63,732 nucleotides of DNA from Planctomycetota bacterium. GTDB taxonomy: Bacteria; Planctomycetota; Planctomycetia; Pirellulales; Pirellulaceae. This document shows, one piece after another, positions 6,441 to 14,633 of the stretch (position 1 is the stretch's first letter; each line of letters opens with the position of its first letter). The notes under the pieces were generated by a model. It was not told the origin of the DNA, did not search any database, and was given only the letters and a program-made list of their open reading frames with translations. The position numbers were made by a program, and so were the translations under genes. The stretch lies in assembly GCA_016872725.1 (NCBI GenBank), contig VGZC01000034.1:1-63732 (forward strand), given 5' to 3'.

Positions 6441-8516
6441 TTACTCACTCATGGCCGTGTCGTCGAGGACATCGGCGTTGCGGCGGGTCCAATCGGCGAG
6501 GTCCTGAACCTGACGGGTCGCCGTCGATTCCATATACGCGAGAATCGACGGCGCATCGATCACGGGGATCCGATACGGAAAGACGCCGAAGACAATCGCG
6601 AAGACGAACAGCACACCCGCGATCAGGTTCTCGCGCTGGTTGCTCGGCGTGAGCGCCTCCTCGTGCGGTCCCCGGTATTCGGCGCCGAGGTAAACGCGTT
6701 GGAGCGTCCATAGGATGTACGCGGCGGTCAGTACGACCACGGCCGCCGAGACGATCGCGAGCGCGTGGCTGAACTGCCAAACCGACAGCACGACGAACAC
6801 TTCGCCGATGAAACCGCACAGACCGGGCAGCCCCAGACCGGCGAAGAAGATCCCGATCGATAGGGCCGTATACACCGGCATCTTTCCGAAAATCCCGCCG
6901 AATTCATTCAGGTTCCGGTGGTGCACCCGATCGTAGATCACGCCGACCATAAAGAACATGCCGGCCGAGCTGATCCCATGCGCGATCATCTGGAACATGG
7001 CCCCCTGCACACCCTGGTTCCAATAGTCGGGATTGAACGAACCGTGCGACGCGCGCGCGGACCAGACGCCCAGGCCGAGCACGACGTATCCCATGTGGCT
7101 CACCGAACTGTACGCGACCAGCCGCTTGAAGTCGGTTTGCGCGAGGGCCGCGAACGCCCCGTAAACCATGCTGACGACGCCGATCGAACAGATGAACCAG
7201 GTGAGGTCATAACCACCGAACGGGCAGATCGGATAGCAGATCCGGATGATCCCGTACCCTCCCATCTTCAGCAACACGCCGGCCAGGATCATCGAGATCG
7301 GCGTCGGAGCCTCGACGTGCGCGTCGGGCAGCCACGTGTGGACGGGCACGGACGGCACCTTGATCGCGAAACCGATGAAGAGCAGGAGGAACGCCCACCA
7401 TTGCAGTTCGCGGCTGAAGACGGACGTATGCTGGCCGAGAGCGGTGAGCGCGAGCAGGTTGAACGTATGGATCGGCGCGTCGCGCCGCACGGCCGCGAGC
7501 GCCCGCGTCATGCCCTCGCCGACCACGACGGCCGGGTCACGGCAGACGATCGTGATCGCCGGCCCCCCCGTTCCGAGCGATGCGACGGCCGCCGCGAGAT
7601 CGGCGACGGTGGCGCCCGCCGCGAGCATCACATTGACGCGGCCCTCCACCCCGTCGAACGCGGCGCTCGTCGCGTCCGCGTCCGCCACCACGCGCAACGT
7701 CAACGGCTCATCCAGCGCGGCGCCGCCCGTCCGAATCACGGTCAAGCCGAGCCGCTCGTCGCGCGTCACGCCCAACTGGCCTTCAACCCGGCTGTGCAGA
7801 TGCAATCTCGACCATTTCACGGGCGCGTCGCCGGGTTCCCCAAGGACGAGCTCGCCGTCCGCCGAGACCGACGCGACCGTCCTGCCTCCGTACACGTCCG
7901 ACACGCCGGCGAGCGCCCGCACGTCGCTCTGGAAGTAGAGCAGCAGGATGGCGATCAGCATGAGCACGCTTCCGACGAGCGTGTACAGGAAGAACTTGAT
8001 CGCCGCGTATTCGCGGCGAGGACCTCCCCATACGCCGATCAGGAAGTACATCGGCAGCAGCATGACTTCCCAGAACACGTAGAAAAGGAAAAAGTCGAGC
8101 GAGAGGAACACGCCGAGCATGCCGGTCACGAGCAAGAGGAACAGGATCGAGTAGGCTTTGACGTACTTGGTGATCGACCAACTCGCTCCCGCCGCCACCA
8201 GACTGACAAAACCGGTGAGGATCACGAGCGGAAAACTGATTCCGTCGACCCCCATGAAATAGTCGATGTTGAACGACGGAATCCACGCGAGGTTGAAAAC
8301 GTCCTGCATATGCGCGGCCGCTTCACCCGCCGACTCGACCCTCGCCCCCGGCCCCATGAACGTGAAGATCGAGAGCAGGAGCGTCGCGGCGGTCACGCCG
8401 AGCGTGATGTACCGAATCGCGTCGGTCCAGGTCCGCGGTATGAACGCGAGCACCAGCGCGCCGGCGGCCGGAAGAAAAACGATCGTGCTGAGCAGTGCCA
8501 CGTATTGACTGGTCAT
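6441..8516 (-). CDS. nuoM: NADH-quinone oxidoreductase subunit M
   Basis: A 691-residue antiporter-like subunit of the complex I membrane arm. The pumping residues are present: glutamate in 'FYVFWEVMLLPMYFLIG' (about 150) and lysine in 'GFAIKVPSVPVHTWLPDAHVEAPT' (about 386), plus 'KRLVAYSSVSHMGYVVLG'. Typical NuoM is about 500 residues; here some 140 extra residues (about 205-345, bases 7482-7904) lie between two membrane helices. They are hydrophilic, with beta-strand-like alternation and a segment resembling a small folded extramembrane domain. The gene starts 9 bases after nuoL ends and precedes nuoN by 24 bases. Confidence 0.94.
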   Translation of the reverse strand: MTSQYVALLSTIVFLPAAGALVLAFIPRTWTDAIRYITLGVTAATLLLSIFTFMGPGARVESAGEAAAHMQDVFNLAWIPSFNIDYFMGVDGISFPLVILTGFVSLVAAGASWSITKYVKAYSILFLLLVTGMLGVFLSLDFFLFYVFWEVMLLPMYFLIGVWGGPRREYAAIKFFLYTLVGSVLMLIAILLLYFQSDVRALAGVSDVYGGRTVASVSADGELVLGEPGDAPVKWSRLHLHSRVEGQLGVTRDERLGLTVIRTGGAALDEPLTLRVVADADATSAAFDGVEGRVNVMLAAGATVADLAAAVASLGTGGPAITIVCRDPAVVVGEGMTRALAAVRRDAPIHTFNLLALTALGQHTSVFSRELQWWAFLLLFIGFAIKVPSVPVHTWLPDAHVEAPTPISMILAGVLLKMGGYGIIRICYPICPFGGYDLTWFICSIGVVSMVYGAFAALAQTDFKRLVAYSSVSHMGYVVLGLGVWSARASHGSFNPDYWNQGVQGAMFQMIAHGISSAGMFFMVGVIYDRVHHRNLNEFGGIFGKMPVYTALSIGIFFAGLGLPGLCGFIGEVFVVLSVWQFSHALAIVSAAVVVLTAAYILWTLQRVYLGAEYRGPHEEALTPSNQRENLIAGVLFVFAIVFGVFPYRIPVIDAPSILAYMESTATRQVQDLADWTRRNADVLDDTAMSE

Positions 8517-8525
8517 GAAGGATGC

Positions 8526-11180
8526 CTATCCCGCGAGCGTCGGATTCCAGTAGAAACTCAGGAGCACGAAGATCGAGATCACGCCGATAACAACGAAGAC
8601 GACGTATTGCCGCAACTGGCCGGTTTGCGCCGACCGCAACGCCAGGCCGATCGAATGCGTCCACCCGGCCGTGAGGTTCACAAGGCCGTCGACGAGCGTT
8701 CGATCGGCGATCCGATCCCACGTTCGCGAGAAGACGCGCGTGACGGTCGCCGTCCCGTCGATGAAGGCGTCGATGCACCGTTTGTCGAATCGGGCCGCGA
8801 GCCGGGCGACGACATGCGTGGGCCGAACGAAGACCCAGTCGTACAGTTCGTCAAACCACCACTTGTTCCTCAGGAATCGGTAAACGACGCCGAACTGCCG
8901 ACGCACCTCGTCGGGGTTCATCGTCCCCCATCCGTACATGGCCGTCGCCAGCAGGAAACCGGCTGCCGCCGTTCCGAACGCGAGCAGCGTAATGGGAATC
9001 GCGTACGCATGACTGTCCGGTTCGCTCGGCCAGACCGCGGAGCTCAAGACGGCCGCCGACTCGGGCAACGTCCCCGCGGGCCTCGCCTGTTCGAGCAGGT
9101 TTTCGAGCGTGAGGGGAACGAATGACCAGACGGCGCCGGCCACCGCGACGCCGACGATCGCGCCGCCCAGCGTCCGCAGTATCGCGCGACCCTGCTCATC
9201 GCCGGACGCGAGCCATCGCAACCAGAGCACAACCCAAACCACGGCCGCAATGCCGGCGAACCGGAAGGCATCCTGGGGCCCCCATGCGACGCACAGCGCG
9301 AGCACCGAAAGCACGACGAGCGGCCCGGTCATTTGGGACGGCGATTCGTGCGCGTGATCATGGCGATGGTGGTCCCGCGGCTTTCCCGCGAACGTCATGT
9401 ACCACATGCGGAACATATAGAACGCCGTGAGCGCCGCTCCTCCGGCCGCGAACCCGAAGAAGACCGTACCCCAACCGCCTCCGTTCGACTGCATGAACGA
9501 GAAGGCCTGTTCGAGAATCTTGTCCTTCGAATAGTAGCCGCTGAAGCCCACGAAAAACGGGATCCCCGCGCCGGCGATCGCGAGGCAACCGACCAGCATC
9601 GTCGTGGCCGTGATCGGCATCTTCCTGCGCAGACCACCCATCGCCGTCATTTCGTTCGTGTGGACCGCGTGGATCACCGACCCCGAGCACATGAAGAGCA
9701 GGCTCTTGAAGAACGCATGCGTGATCAGGTGCATCATACCGGCGAGCCATCCCCCGACGCCCAGCGCGAGCATCATGTATCCGAGTTGGCTGACGGTCGA
9801 GTACGCGAGGACCCGTTTGATGTCGGTCGCCGTCAGAGCGATCGTCGCGGCGAGAAACAACGTGATGCAGCCGATCAACGCGATGACCCAAAGCACTTCC
9901 GGCGTGAATACCGGATAGAATCGGCCCACCAGATAGACGCCCGCCGCGACCATCGTCGCCGAATGCACGAGCGCGGAGACCGGAGTCGGACCTTCCATCG
10001 CGTCGGGCAACCAGACGTGCAACGGGAATTGGGCGCTCTTGCCCACGCACCCGCAGAAGATGCCCAGCCCGCCGATGATGAGCAGCCAGTACCCATGCGG
10101 CGCGCCCATCCAACCGGTCGATTCCCGCCACGCCGGAAGCGACTCCGCGATCCGCCGGTCGATATCCGCTTGCGCCGGATTCGCGCCGAGCTCGCGGATC
10201 ACCTGCGCAACCTCGGCGCGGGCCGACGACACGACCATGCTGTCGGGCACCCGCAATACGCGGCCGCCTTCGTCCGGTCGAAGCTGCGAAAAAATTCCCG
10301 CTCGAACCGTTCCGTCCTCATGTTCCATATCGCCGAACGAAAACGTCCCAAGACTGCTCCAAAGGGCCAGCAATCCGATGATGAACCCGAAATCGCCCAC
10401 ACGGTTGACGATGAACGCCTTGTTCGCCGCGTTCGACGCGCTCTTGCGCTCGATGTAGAAACCGATCAGGAAATACGAGCAGATCCCGACAAGCTCCCAA
10501 AAGACGAACACCATCGCGATGTTGCCGGCCAGGACCAATCCGAGCATGCTGAAGCAGAATAGCGACAAATACTGGAAAAACCGGGGAAACCGCCCCGGTC
10601 GATGCAGGTGGCGCCCGTCGCTCAACGTGACTTCGTGGTCCTCGATCTCGTGCTCCTCGTCGTGCATGTACCCCATCGCGTACACATGGATGCACGACGC
10701 GATGAAGGTGACCATGCAGAACATCAGCACGGTCAGCCCGTCGATGTAGTAGCCGATCGTGACTTCCAGCCGCCCGAACCGCCCGAGCGTCCAGTAGTCC
10801 CCCGTCACGTGCGGCGGACCGTTCGCGTGAAGGCCGCTCGCGTTCCGATCCCCATGCGAGTCCGTCCCGCCATGCCCAGCCGCGTGCGCGTCGCCGGGCT
10901 CCGACGTCGCATGACCCATATCGGCATGGGCCATATCGGCATGGGCCATATCGGCATGGGCCGCCGCGCCGTGATGGTGGTCGACCGTTCGCGGGAAATG
11001 GGCCGAACACCAGAGGAACAAGCTGAGGAACGAACAAGCGGCCGCCCCCACGATCGCGCTCAGCGCGATCCAACCGGCGGCGATCGGTTTGGCCATGCGT
11101 CCGCCGGTCAACAGGATCACGACGAACGAGCCGAGCGGCAGCAGCGTGGCGAAGCCGAGGATCTCGTGTAGGTGGTCCAT
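8526..11180 (-). CDS. nuoL: NADH-quinone oxidoreductase subunit L
   Basis: At 884 residues it is far longer than the usual 610-650. The complex I core is clear: 'FWELVGICSYFLIGFY', 'CVGKSAQFPLHVWLPDAMEGPTPVSALVHSATMV' spread over two helices with the pumping lysine, 'DIKRVLAYSTVSQLGYMMLALG', and 'HLITHAFFKSLLFMCSGSVIHA'. Extra length comes from a His/Asp-rich loop at residues 66-124, a hydrophilic insert after 'FSFGDMEHEDG', and a longer C-terminal region holding the lateral helix. The ATG overlaps the nuoK stop by one base (TAATG). The inserted His-rich loop would face the periplasm by analogy with the E. coli topology. Confidence 0.94.
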   Translation of the reverse strand: MDHLHEILGFATLLPLGSFVVILLTGGRMAKPIAAGWIALSAIVGAAACSFLSLFLWCSAHFPRTVDHHHGAAAHADMAHADMAHADMGHATSEPGDAHAAGHGGTDSHGDRNASGLHANGPPHVTGDYWTLGRFGRLEVTIGYYIDGLTVLMFCMVTFIASCIHVYAMGYMHDEEHEIEDHEVTLSDGRHLHRPGRFPRFFQYLSLFCFSMLGLVLAGNIAMVFVFWELVGICSYFLIGFYIERKSASNAANKAFIVNRVGDFGFIIGLLALWSSLGTFSFGDMEHEDGTVRAGIFSQLRPDEGGRVLRVPDSMVVSSARAEVAQVIRELGANPAQADIDRRIAESLPAWRESTGWMGAPHGYWLLIIGGLGIFCGCVGKSAQFPLHVWLPDAMEGPTPVSALVHSATMVAAGVYLVGRFYPVFTPEVLWVIALIGCITLFLAATIALTATDIKRVLAYSTVSQLGYMMLALGVGGWLAGMMHLITHAFFKSLLFMCSGSVIHAVHTNEMTAMGGLRRKMPITATTMLVGCLAIAGAGIPFFVGFSGYYSKDKILEQAFSFMQSNGGGWGTVFFGFAAGGAALTAFYMFRMWYMTFAGKPRDHHRHDHAHESPSQMTGPLVVLSVLALCVAWGPQDAFRFAGIAAVVWVVLWLRWLASGDEQGRAILRTLGGAIVGVAVAGAVWSFVPLTLENLLEQARPAGTLPESAAVLSSAVWPSEPDSHAYAIPITLLAFGTAAAGFLLATAMYGWGTMNPDEVRRQFGVVYRFLRNKWWFDELYDWVFVRPTHVVARLAARFDKRCIDAFIDGTATVTRVFSRTWDRIADRTLVDGLVNLTAGWTHSIGLALRSAQTGQLRQYVVFVVIGVISIFVLLSFYWNPTLAG
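10809..10985 (-). repeat. His-rich low-complexity loop in nuoL containing a three-copy 15-bp tandem repeat
   Basis: Within this segment bases of about 10915-10970 repeat a 15-base unit three times, encoding consecutive A-H-A-D-M units. Around it there are further histidines (HHH, DAHAAGHG, DSHGD). It looks like a slippage-prone tract that encodes a possible metal-binding loop. Confidence 0.8.
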
Positions 11181-11515
11181 TAGCCCTTCAACTCGTCGGC
11201 TTGGTCCACGTCGATCGTGGAGTGGTTATTGTAGTAGTTCAGTGCGATGGCGAGCGCGACCGCGGCTTCCGCGGCCGCGAGCACGATCACGAACAGCGCG
11301 AAGACATGGCCGTCAAGCCCGAGCGACTCGTCGCGGAGGACTCGGCTGCCGAACGCCACGAAATTGACGTTCGCGCCGTTGAGAACCAGCTCGACACCCA
11401 TCAGGACACCCAGGGCGTTCCGCTTCACGGCCATGCATATGATGCCCGCGACGAACAACACGGCGCCGACGGCGAGGTAATGCGAAACGGTAACGGGATA
11501 CGCAAGTGGATTCAT
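11180..11515 (-). CDS. nuoK: NADH-quinone oxidoreductase subunit K
   Basis: A 111-residue protein with three membrane helices. Conserved glutamates of the proton path are in 'LMGVELVLNGANVNFVAF' (helix 2) and 'VLAAAEAAVALAIALNYY' (helix 3). Length and spacing are standard. It joins NuoJ to the antiporter-like subunits in the membrane arm of complex I. Its stop overlaps the nuoL start by one base, and nuoJ ends 45 bases before it, so it is in the middle of one transcription unit. Confidence 0.95.
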   Translation of the reverse strand: MNPLAYPVTVSHYLAVGAVLFVAGIICMAVKRNALGVLMGVELVLNGANVNFVAFGSRVLRDESLGLDGHVFALFVIVLAAAEAAVALAIALNYYNNHSTIDVDQADELKG

Positions 11516-11560
11516 GGCCGGTCGCCGCTCGGATTTTCTTGGCGCGTCTTTTCTCTTGGA

Positions 11561-12136
11561 TCAACCGTGGACATCCGAAACACACCGGTTTCGGCGTTTG
11601 GTCCTCGCGAGGTACCCGGCGCCGAGGAGGACGACGAGCAGGTGGACGGAAACGACGAGGAACGGAAGCATGTATCCCGTTCCGCCGTCCAAGCGGACAC
11701 CGCTGAGCGCGAGGCCGATTTGGGTCGTGAGGCTTCCGTCCGCCGCGCGGTGGGCGGGGGGCGCGGCGGTCCACGCGTCCACGCTCCAGGCGACGTAAAG
11801 CAGGATCAGCAAGAACGCGCCCGCGACGAGCAACGTCGTCACCCATTCACCAGCCCGGGTCCGCATGCTGATGAATCGGCTCTGCGCCGTCAACATGACG
11901 CCGAAAATCAGCAGCACGAGCGTGCCGCCGACGTAGATCATGAACTGCATCGCCCCGACGAACTCGGCGCCGGCCAGAAAAAACAGGCCCGCCGTCGAAC
12001 CGAGCGAGAGGGTGAGGAAGAAGGCCATGCGCACGATGTTGCTCGTCATCGCCACGGCCAGCGCGAATCCGCAGGTCGACATCGCGAACAGAAAAAAGAA
12101 CAGGGTATGGACGTGGATCGTCCCCAGCACGGTCAT
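11561..12136 (-). CDS. nuoJ: NADH-quinone oxidoreductase subunit J
   Basis: A 191-residue membrane protein with five hydrophobic segments. The helix containing 'GAEFVGAMQFMIYVGGTLVLLIFGVMLT' is the characteristic pi-bulge helix 3 of NuoJ. The start is ATG at 12136, overlapping the nuoH stop by four bases (ATGA). The open frame extends far upstream through nuoH in another frame, but that part is not real. In most bacteria nuoI lies between nuoH and nuoJ; here the two genes are directly coupled and nuoI is absent. Confidence 0.94.
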   Translation of the reverse strand: MTVLGTIHVHTLFFFLFAMSTCGFALAVAMTSNIVRMAFFLTLSLGSTAGLFFLAGAEFVGAMQFMIYVGGTLVLLIFGVMLTAQSRFISMRTRAGEWVTTLLVAGAFLLILLYVAWSVDAWTAAPPAHRAADGSLTTQIGLALSGVRLDGGTGYMLPFLVVSVHLLVVLLGAGYLARTKRRNRCVSDVHG

Positions 12137-13368
12137 TGCCCGCTTCCCTCCGTACCCATTCCGGCGTCGACCCGATCGCGGACCCGTTCCGCCCCCGCGT
12201 TCCAGCCCTCCCGCACGGCCGTGCGTTCCGCGGCCGGCGCAAGCCGATTGAGGGGCATGGGATTGGCCGAGGGAACCAGCTTGAAGAACGTGGCGAACAG
12301 GAAACAAACGGCGGCGAGCGGAACGCAGTACTTGAGGCACGTCGCCATGACTTGATCGATGCGGAGTCGAGGCAGAGTCCAGCGCACCCACATCATCAGG
12401 ATGACGCCAGTCGCCGCCTTGGCGATCAAATTGGCGCAGCCCGCCAAGTCGCCGACATATTCGAGAATGCCGCTGTCGGTCGGCCAACCGGTGATCGAGG
12501 CGAGTCCTGGGAGGATAAACTCCCGGAAGATCGGGATCGGGCCGTTCCAACCGCCCAGGAACAGGATCGCGGCCAACGCGCTGACCAGCAACATCGAACC
12601 GTATTCGGCCATGAAGAAGAAGCTCCACCTCAGCCCCGAATACTCGGTGTGGAACCCCGCGACCAATTCGCTTTCCGCCTCGGCCAAATCGAACGGCGCT
12701 CGGTTGACGCTCGCCACCGCGCACGTGAAATAGACCCAAAAGACGGCGAACGCAGCCGGGTCGTGGAAGATGATCCAATTCGTGAACCAGCCCGCCTGCT
12801 GATTGCCGATCGTGATCAGGTCCATCGATCCGGCGATGAGCACGGGAACGACAACGCAAAGGCCCAGCGGAACCTCGTAGCTGACCACCTGCGCCGCCTC
12901 GCGCATCGCGCCGAACAGCGACCACTTGGAACCCGACGCGTAGCCGGCGAGTATCACGCCGAAAACTTCGAGTCCAAGGATGGCGATGACAAAGAACACG
13001 CCGGCGTTGACCCGTTCACCCACCCAGCCATCGGCGAACGGCATGGCCAGCCACGCGCAGAAGCTCGCGGTGAACCCGACATACGGCGCCAACTTGAATA
13101 GGAGCCAATCGGCGTCCTTCGGTGTGATGTCTTCCTTGGCGAGCAGTTTGATGCCGTCGGCGAGGGACTGGAGCCAGCCGAACGCCCCGCCGACGCGCGT
13201 CGGCCCCAGCCGATCCTGAATGCGGCCGGCGACTTTTCGTTCACCCCAAATGAACACGAGCGCGCCGGTGGCGACGAGGCCGAGCAGCAGGCCGCATTGG
13301 ACGAGAGCGACGACCGTCGACGCCATCCAGCCGGGAAGTCCAAGCGTCTCGCAAAGAAAATCGACCAC
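12133..13368 (-). CDS. nuoH: NADH-quinone oxidoreductase subunit H
   Basis: A 411-residue membrane protein that forms the quinone chamber of complex I with NuoB/NuoD. Signatures: 'GERKVAGRIQDRLGPTRVG' and 'GWLQSLADGIKLLAKED' at the quinone pocket, and 'NRAPFDLAEAESELVAGFHTEYSG' forming the E-channel. Start: GTG at 13368 with GGAGG four bases upstream gives a natural first helix (MVDFLCETLGLPGW); the longer open frame upstream is arginine-rich and non-membrane. The C terminus has an extra charged tail. It is the first gene of the leftward nuo unit. Confidence 0.93.
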   Translation of the reverse strand: MVDFLCETLGLPGWMASTVVALVQCGLLLGLVATGALVFIWGERKVAGRIQDRLGPTRVGGAFGWLQSLADGIKLLAKEDITPKDADWLLFKLAPYVGFTASFCAWLAMPFADGWVGERVNAGVFFVIAILGLEVFGVILAGYASGSKWSLFGAMREAAQVVSYEVPLGLCVVVPVLIAGSMDLITIGNQQAGWFTNWIIFHDPAAFAVFWVYFTCAVASVNRAPFDLAEAESELVAGFHTEYSGLRWSFFFMAEYGSMLLVSALAAILFLGGWNGPIPIFREFILPGLASITGWPTDSGILEYVGDLAGCANLIAKAATGVILMMWVRWTLPRLRIDQVMATCLKYCVPLAAVCFLFATFFKLVPSANPMPLNRLAPAAERTAVREGWNAGAERVRDRVDAGMGTEGSGQ

Positions 13369-13462
13369 GATTCCTCCGTCCTCGGATTCTGTCCGCCAAG
13401 GCACGTTGTTCGCCCAGGCAACCACCCGGATCGGGCCGATTCCCGGCCCGCGAAGACCGTGG

Positions 13463-13492
13463 AATATGGCACAATGGGCCGTCGGTCGACAA
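13463..13492 (-). promoter_or_regulatory. candidate sigma-70-type promoter for the nuo cluster
   Basis: On the minus strand a -35-like TTGTCG (13487-13492) and a -10-like CATATT (13463-13468) are separated by 18 bases, about 95 bases before the nuoH start. Both hexamers match four of six consensus positions, so this is only suggestive. Confidence 0.3.
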
Positions 13493-13589
13493 GCCCCCCT
13501 CCAACGCCTTTCTTGACGCGCGCGGCGTGCTCCCCTGAGCCGCGCGGGAGGATTCTCGCCACCCGACCATCGCGCGTACCGACGGTCGG

Positions 13590-13976
13590 TCAGATTCCCA
13601 TTTGTCCGAGCGCGTCGACGAGGCGCCCGAGCACGGCGGTGAGCGTCGGATGGGATGTTTCGAACCGCTCGATCGCTTCCCGCAATCGCGTTCCGTGGGC
13701 GTCGACCGGTTCCGAGCCTTCGTCGGACGAACGGTCCGGTCCCTCCGCCCGCTCGGGACGTCGATCGGGCATTGTGCCCGGCTCGCAACCGTCCGAACGC
13801 GCGGCATTCGGTTGGGACGCGCGGTCCGAGTGTGACGCCGAGCGCAGCGAGCGTTCGATATCCCGAATCGCCCGCTCCAGCAAGTCGCGCGTTTCGGCGT
13901 CGAGTGGCGGCCCTTGCGCGAGTTCCCGTTCGAGTTCGCGGAGCGTGGCCCGCAATGGATCGATGGGCGTGTTCAT
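13590..13976 (-). CDS. DUF4404-family protein
   Basis: About 128 residues. The N-terminal part 'PLRATLRELERELAQGPPLDAETRDLLERAIRDIERSL' and the C-terminal part 'LREAIERFETSHPTLTAVLGRLVDALGQMGI' are the two conserved amphipathic segments of DUF4404, separated here by a long Ser/Arg/Asp/Pro-rich linker. Function in the family is unknown; it is probably a soluble coiled-coil protein. The start ATG at 13976 is preceded by GGGAGG. It is divergent from the selenoprotein gene, the two starts being 110 bases apart, so they may share a regulatory region. Confidence 0.75.
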   Translation of the reverse strand: MNTPIDPLRATLRELERELAQGPPLDAETRDLLERAIRDIERSLRSASHSDRASQPNAARSDGCEPGTMPDRRPERAEGPDRSSDEGSEPVDAHGTRLREAIERFETSHPTLTAVLGRLVDALGQMGI

Positions 13977-14086
13977 GGCCCGGCTATCCTCCCTAGTCGC
14001 CGCGCCGCGGACTTGAACGGCGGGCGCGAACCTGCGAGACTCGGGGCCTCGTTCCACTCAGTCTAACGAAGGCGAGGTATTGGACA

Positions 14087-14311
14087 ATGGCCGACCCCAA
14101 GGTTCGGATTACCTATTGCACCCAGTGAAACTACGAACCCCATGCCGCCAGTTTGGCGGCGAAGCTGCGGGAGGCTCGGAAGATCAACGCCGAGCTGATT
14201 CGGGGTGGCGGCGGTATCTTCGACGTCGAAGTCGACGGTAAGCGGATCTACTCGAAACACGAAACGGGTCGGTTCCCGACTCACGACGAGATCCTCGACA
14301 AGATCTCCTGA
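14087..14311 (+). CDS. Rdx/SelW-like selenoprotein with in-frame UGA (selenocysteine) codon
   Basis: Read through one UGA, this is a 74-codon gene. It starts MADPKVRITYCTQ, then TGA at 14126-14128 (codon 14), then NYEPHAASLAAKLREA, and ends at a second TGA (14309-14311). The peptide is that of the thioredoxin-like Rdx family (SelW/SelT/SelH type): a first strand leading to C-T-Q-U, an amphipathic helix, a G-G-G-G-I-F-D-V-E-V-D-G-K strand pair, and the 'GRFPTHDEILDKI' C-terminal helix. In cysteine homologues the position of the UGA is Cys (C-x-x-C). A Shine-Dalgarno GAGG lies nine bases before ATG. The role is presumably thiol/selenol redox chemistry in the cytoplasm. Family knowledge plus a hairpin after the UGA support Sec insertion; a nonsense mutation of a Cys codon is the alternative. 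Sec synthesis genes are not in the window. Confidence 0.85.
14144..14160 (+). promoter_or_regulatory. SECIS-like hairpin downstream of the UGA
   Basis: A perfect six-base-pair GC stem, GCCGCC (14144-14149) with GGCGGC (14155-14160), closes a five-base loop AGTTT. It begins 15 bases after the UGA, so the loop starts 21 bases after it. Bacterial SECIS elements, as I recall them, need a small apical loop with a G in its first two bases about 16-37 bases past the UGA, which this satisfies. It would be recognised by SelB. It lies wholly within the coding sequence. Confidence 0.65.
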
Positions 14312-14633
14312 GCACCAAGAGCGGCCCGAGCGCCCGTACCTCGCGCGGGCTCGATCGCGCGCGAAAATCGCGCGGGGGCAAGAACCGCCGCCGAACGCAC
14401 GACGGCCGAAACGGCACGGCCGGACCTCCTCATTCCCGCGCCAATCGCGCCATCCACGGCAATCGGCCGGCAACAACCTGTTGCAGACCGGATGGTGCGA
14501 CGTATTTCGCGCCGCGCGGCGCGGATTCCGAGCTACGCATGCATGGGGAGCCGTCCGCGCCCGACGCGCGACGGGAATGCGGCGCCCACCCGCCGCTCCA
14601 CCAGCCGCCGCGAAATGCCCGGGAGATCGGTCG
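14312..14633. other. 322-base stretch without a supported gene
   Basis: Between the selenoprotein stop and the HAMP-like gene. A seven-base-pair GC hairpin with an AAA loop lies at 14358-14374, 47 bases after the selenoprotein stop, and could end its transcript although no T tract follows. Open frames through this stretch in the frame of the next gene lack any resemblance and are taken as non-coding. Confidence 0.4.

Noticed and set aside
6918-9125. 735-residue open frame antisense to nuoM and nuoL
   Set aside because: It is antisense to clear complex I genes, is extremely rich in Arg, Glu, Asp and His, and has no fold-like pattern. It results from GC-rich third positions.
13981-14086. tRNA-like sequence in the region between DUF4404 and the selenoprotein gene
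   Set aside because: Only a short T-arm-like stretch is present; acceptor, D and anticodon stems cannot be formed.
14126-14128. UGA reassigned to Trp or Gly in this genome
   Set aside because: Many genes here end in TGA, including the selenoprotein gene itself at 14309-14311, so UGA is a normal stop.
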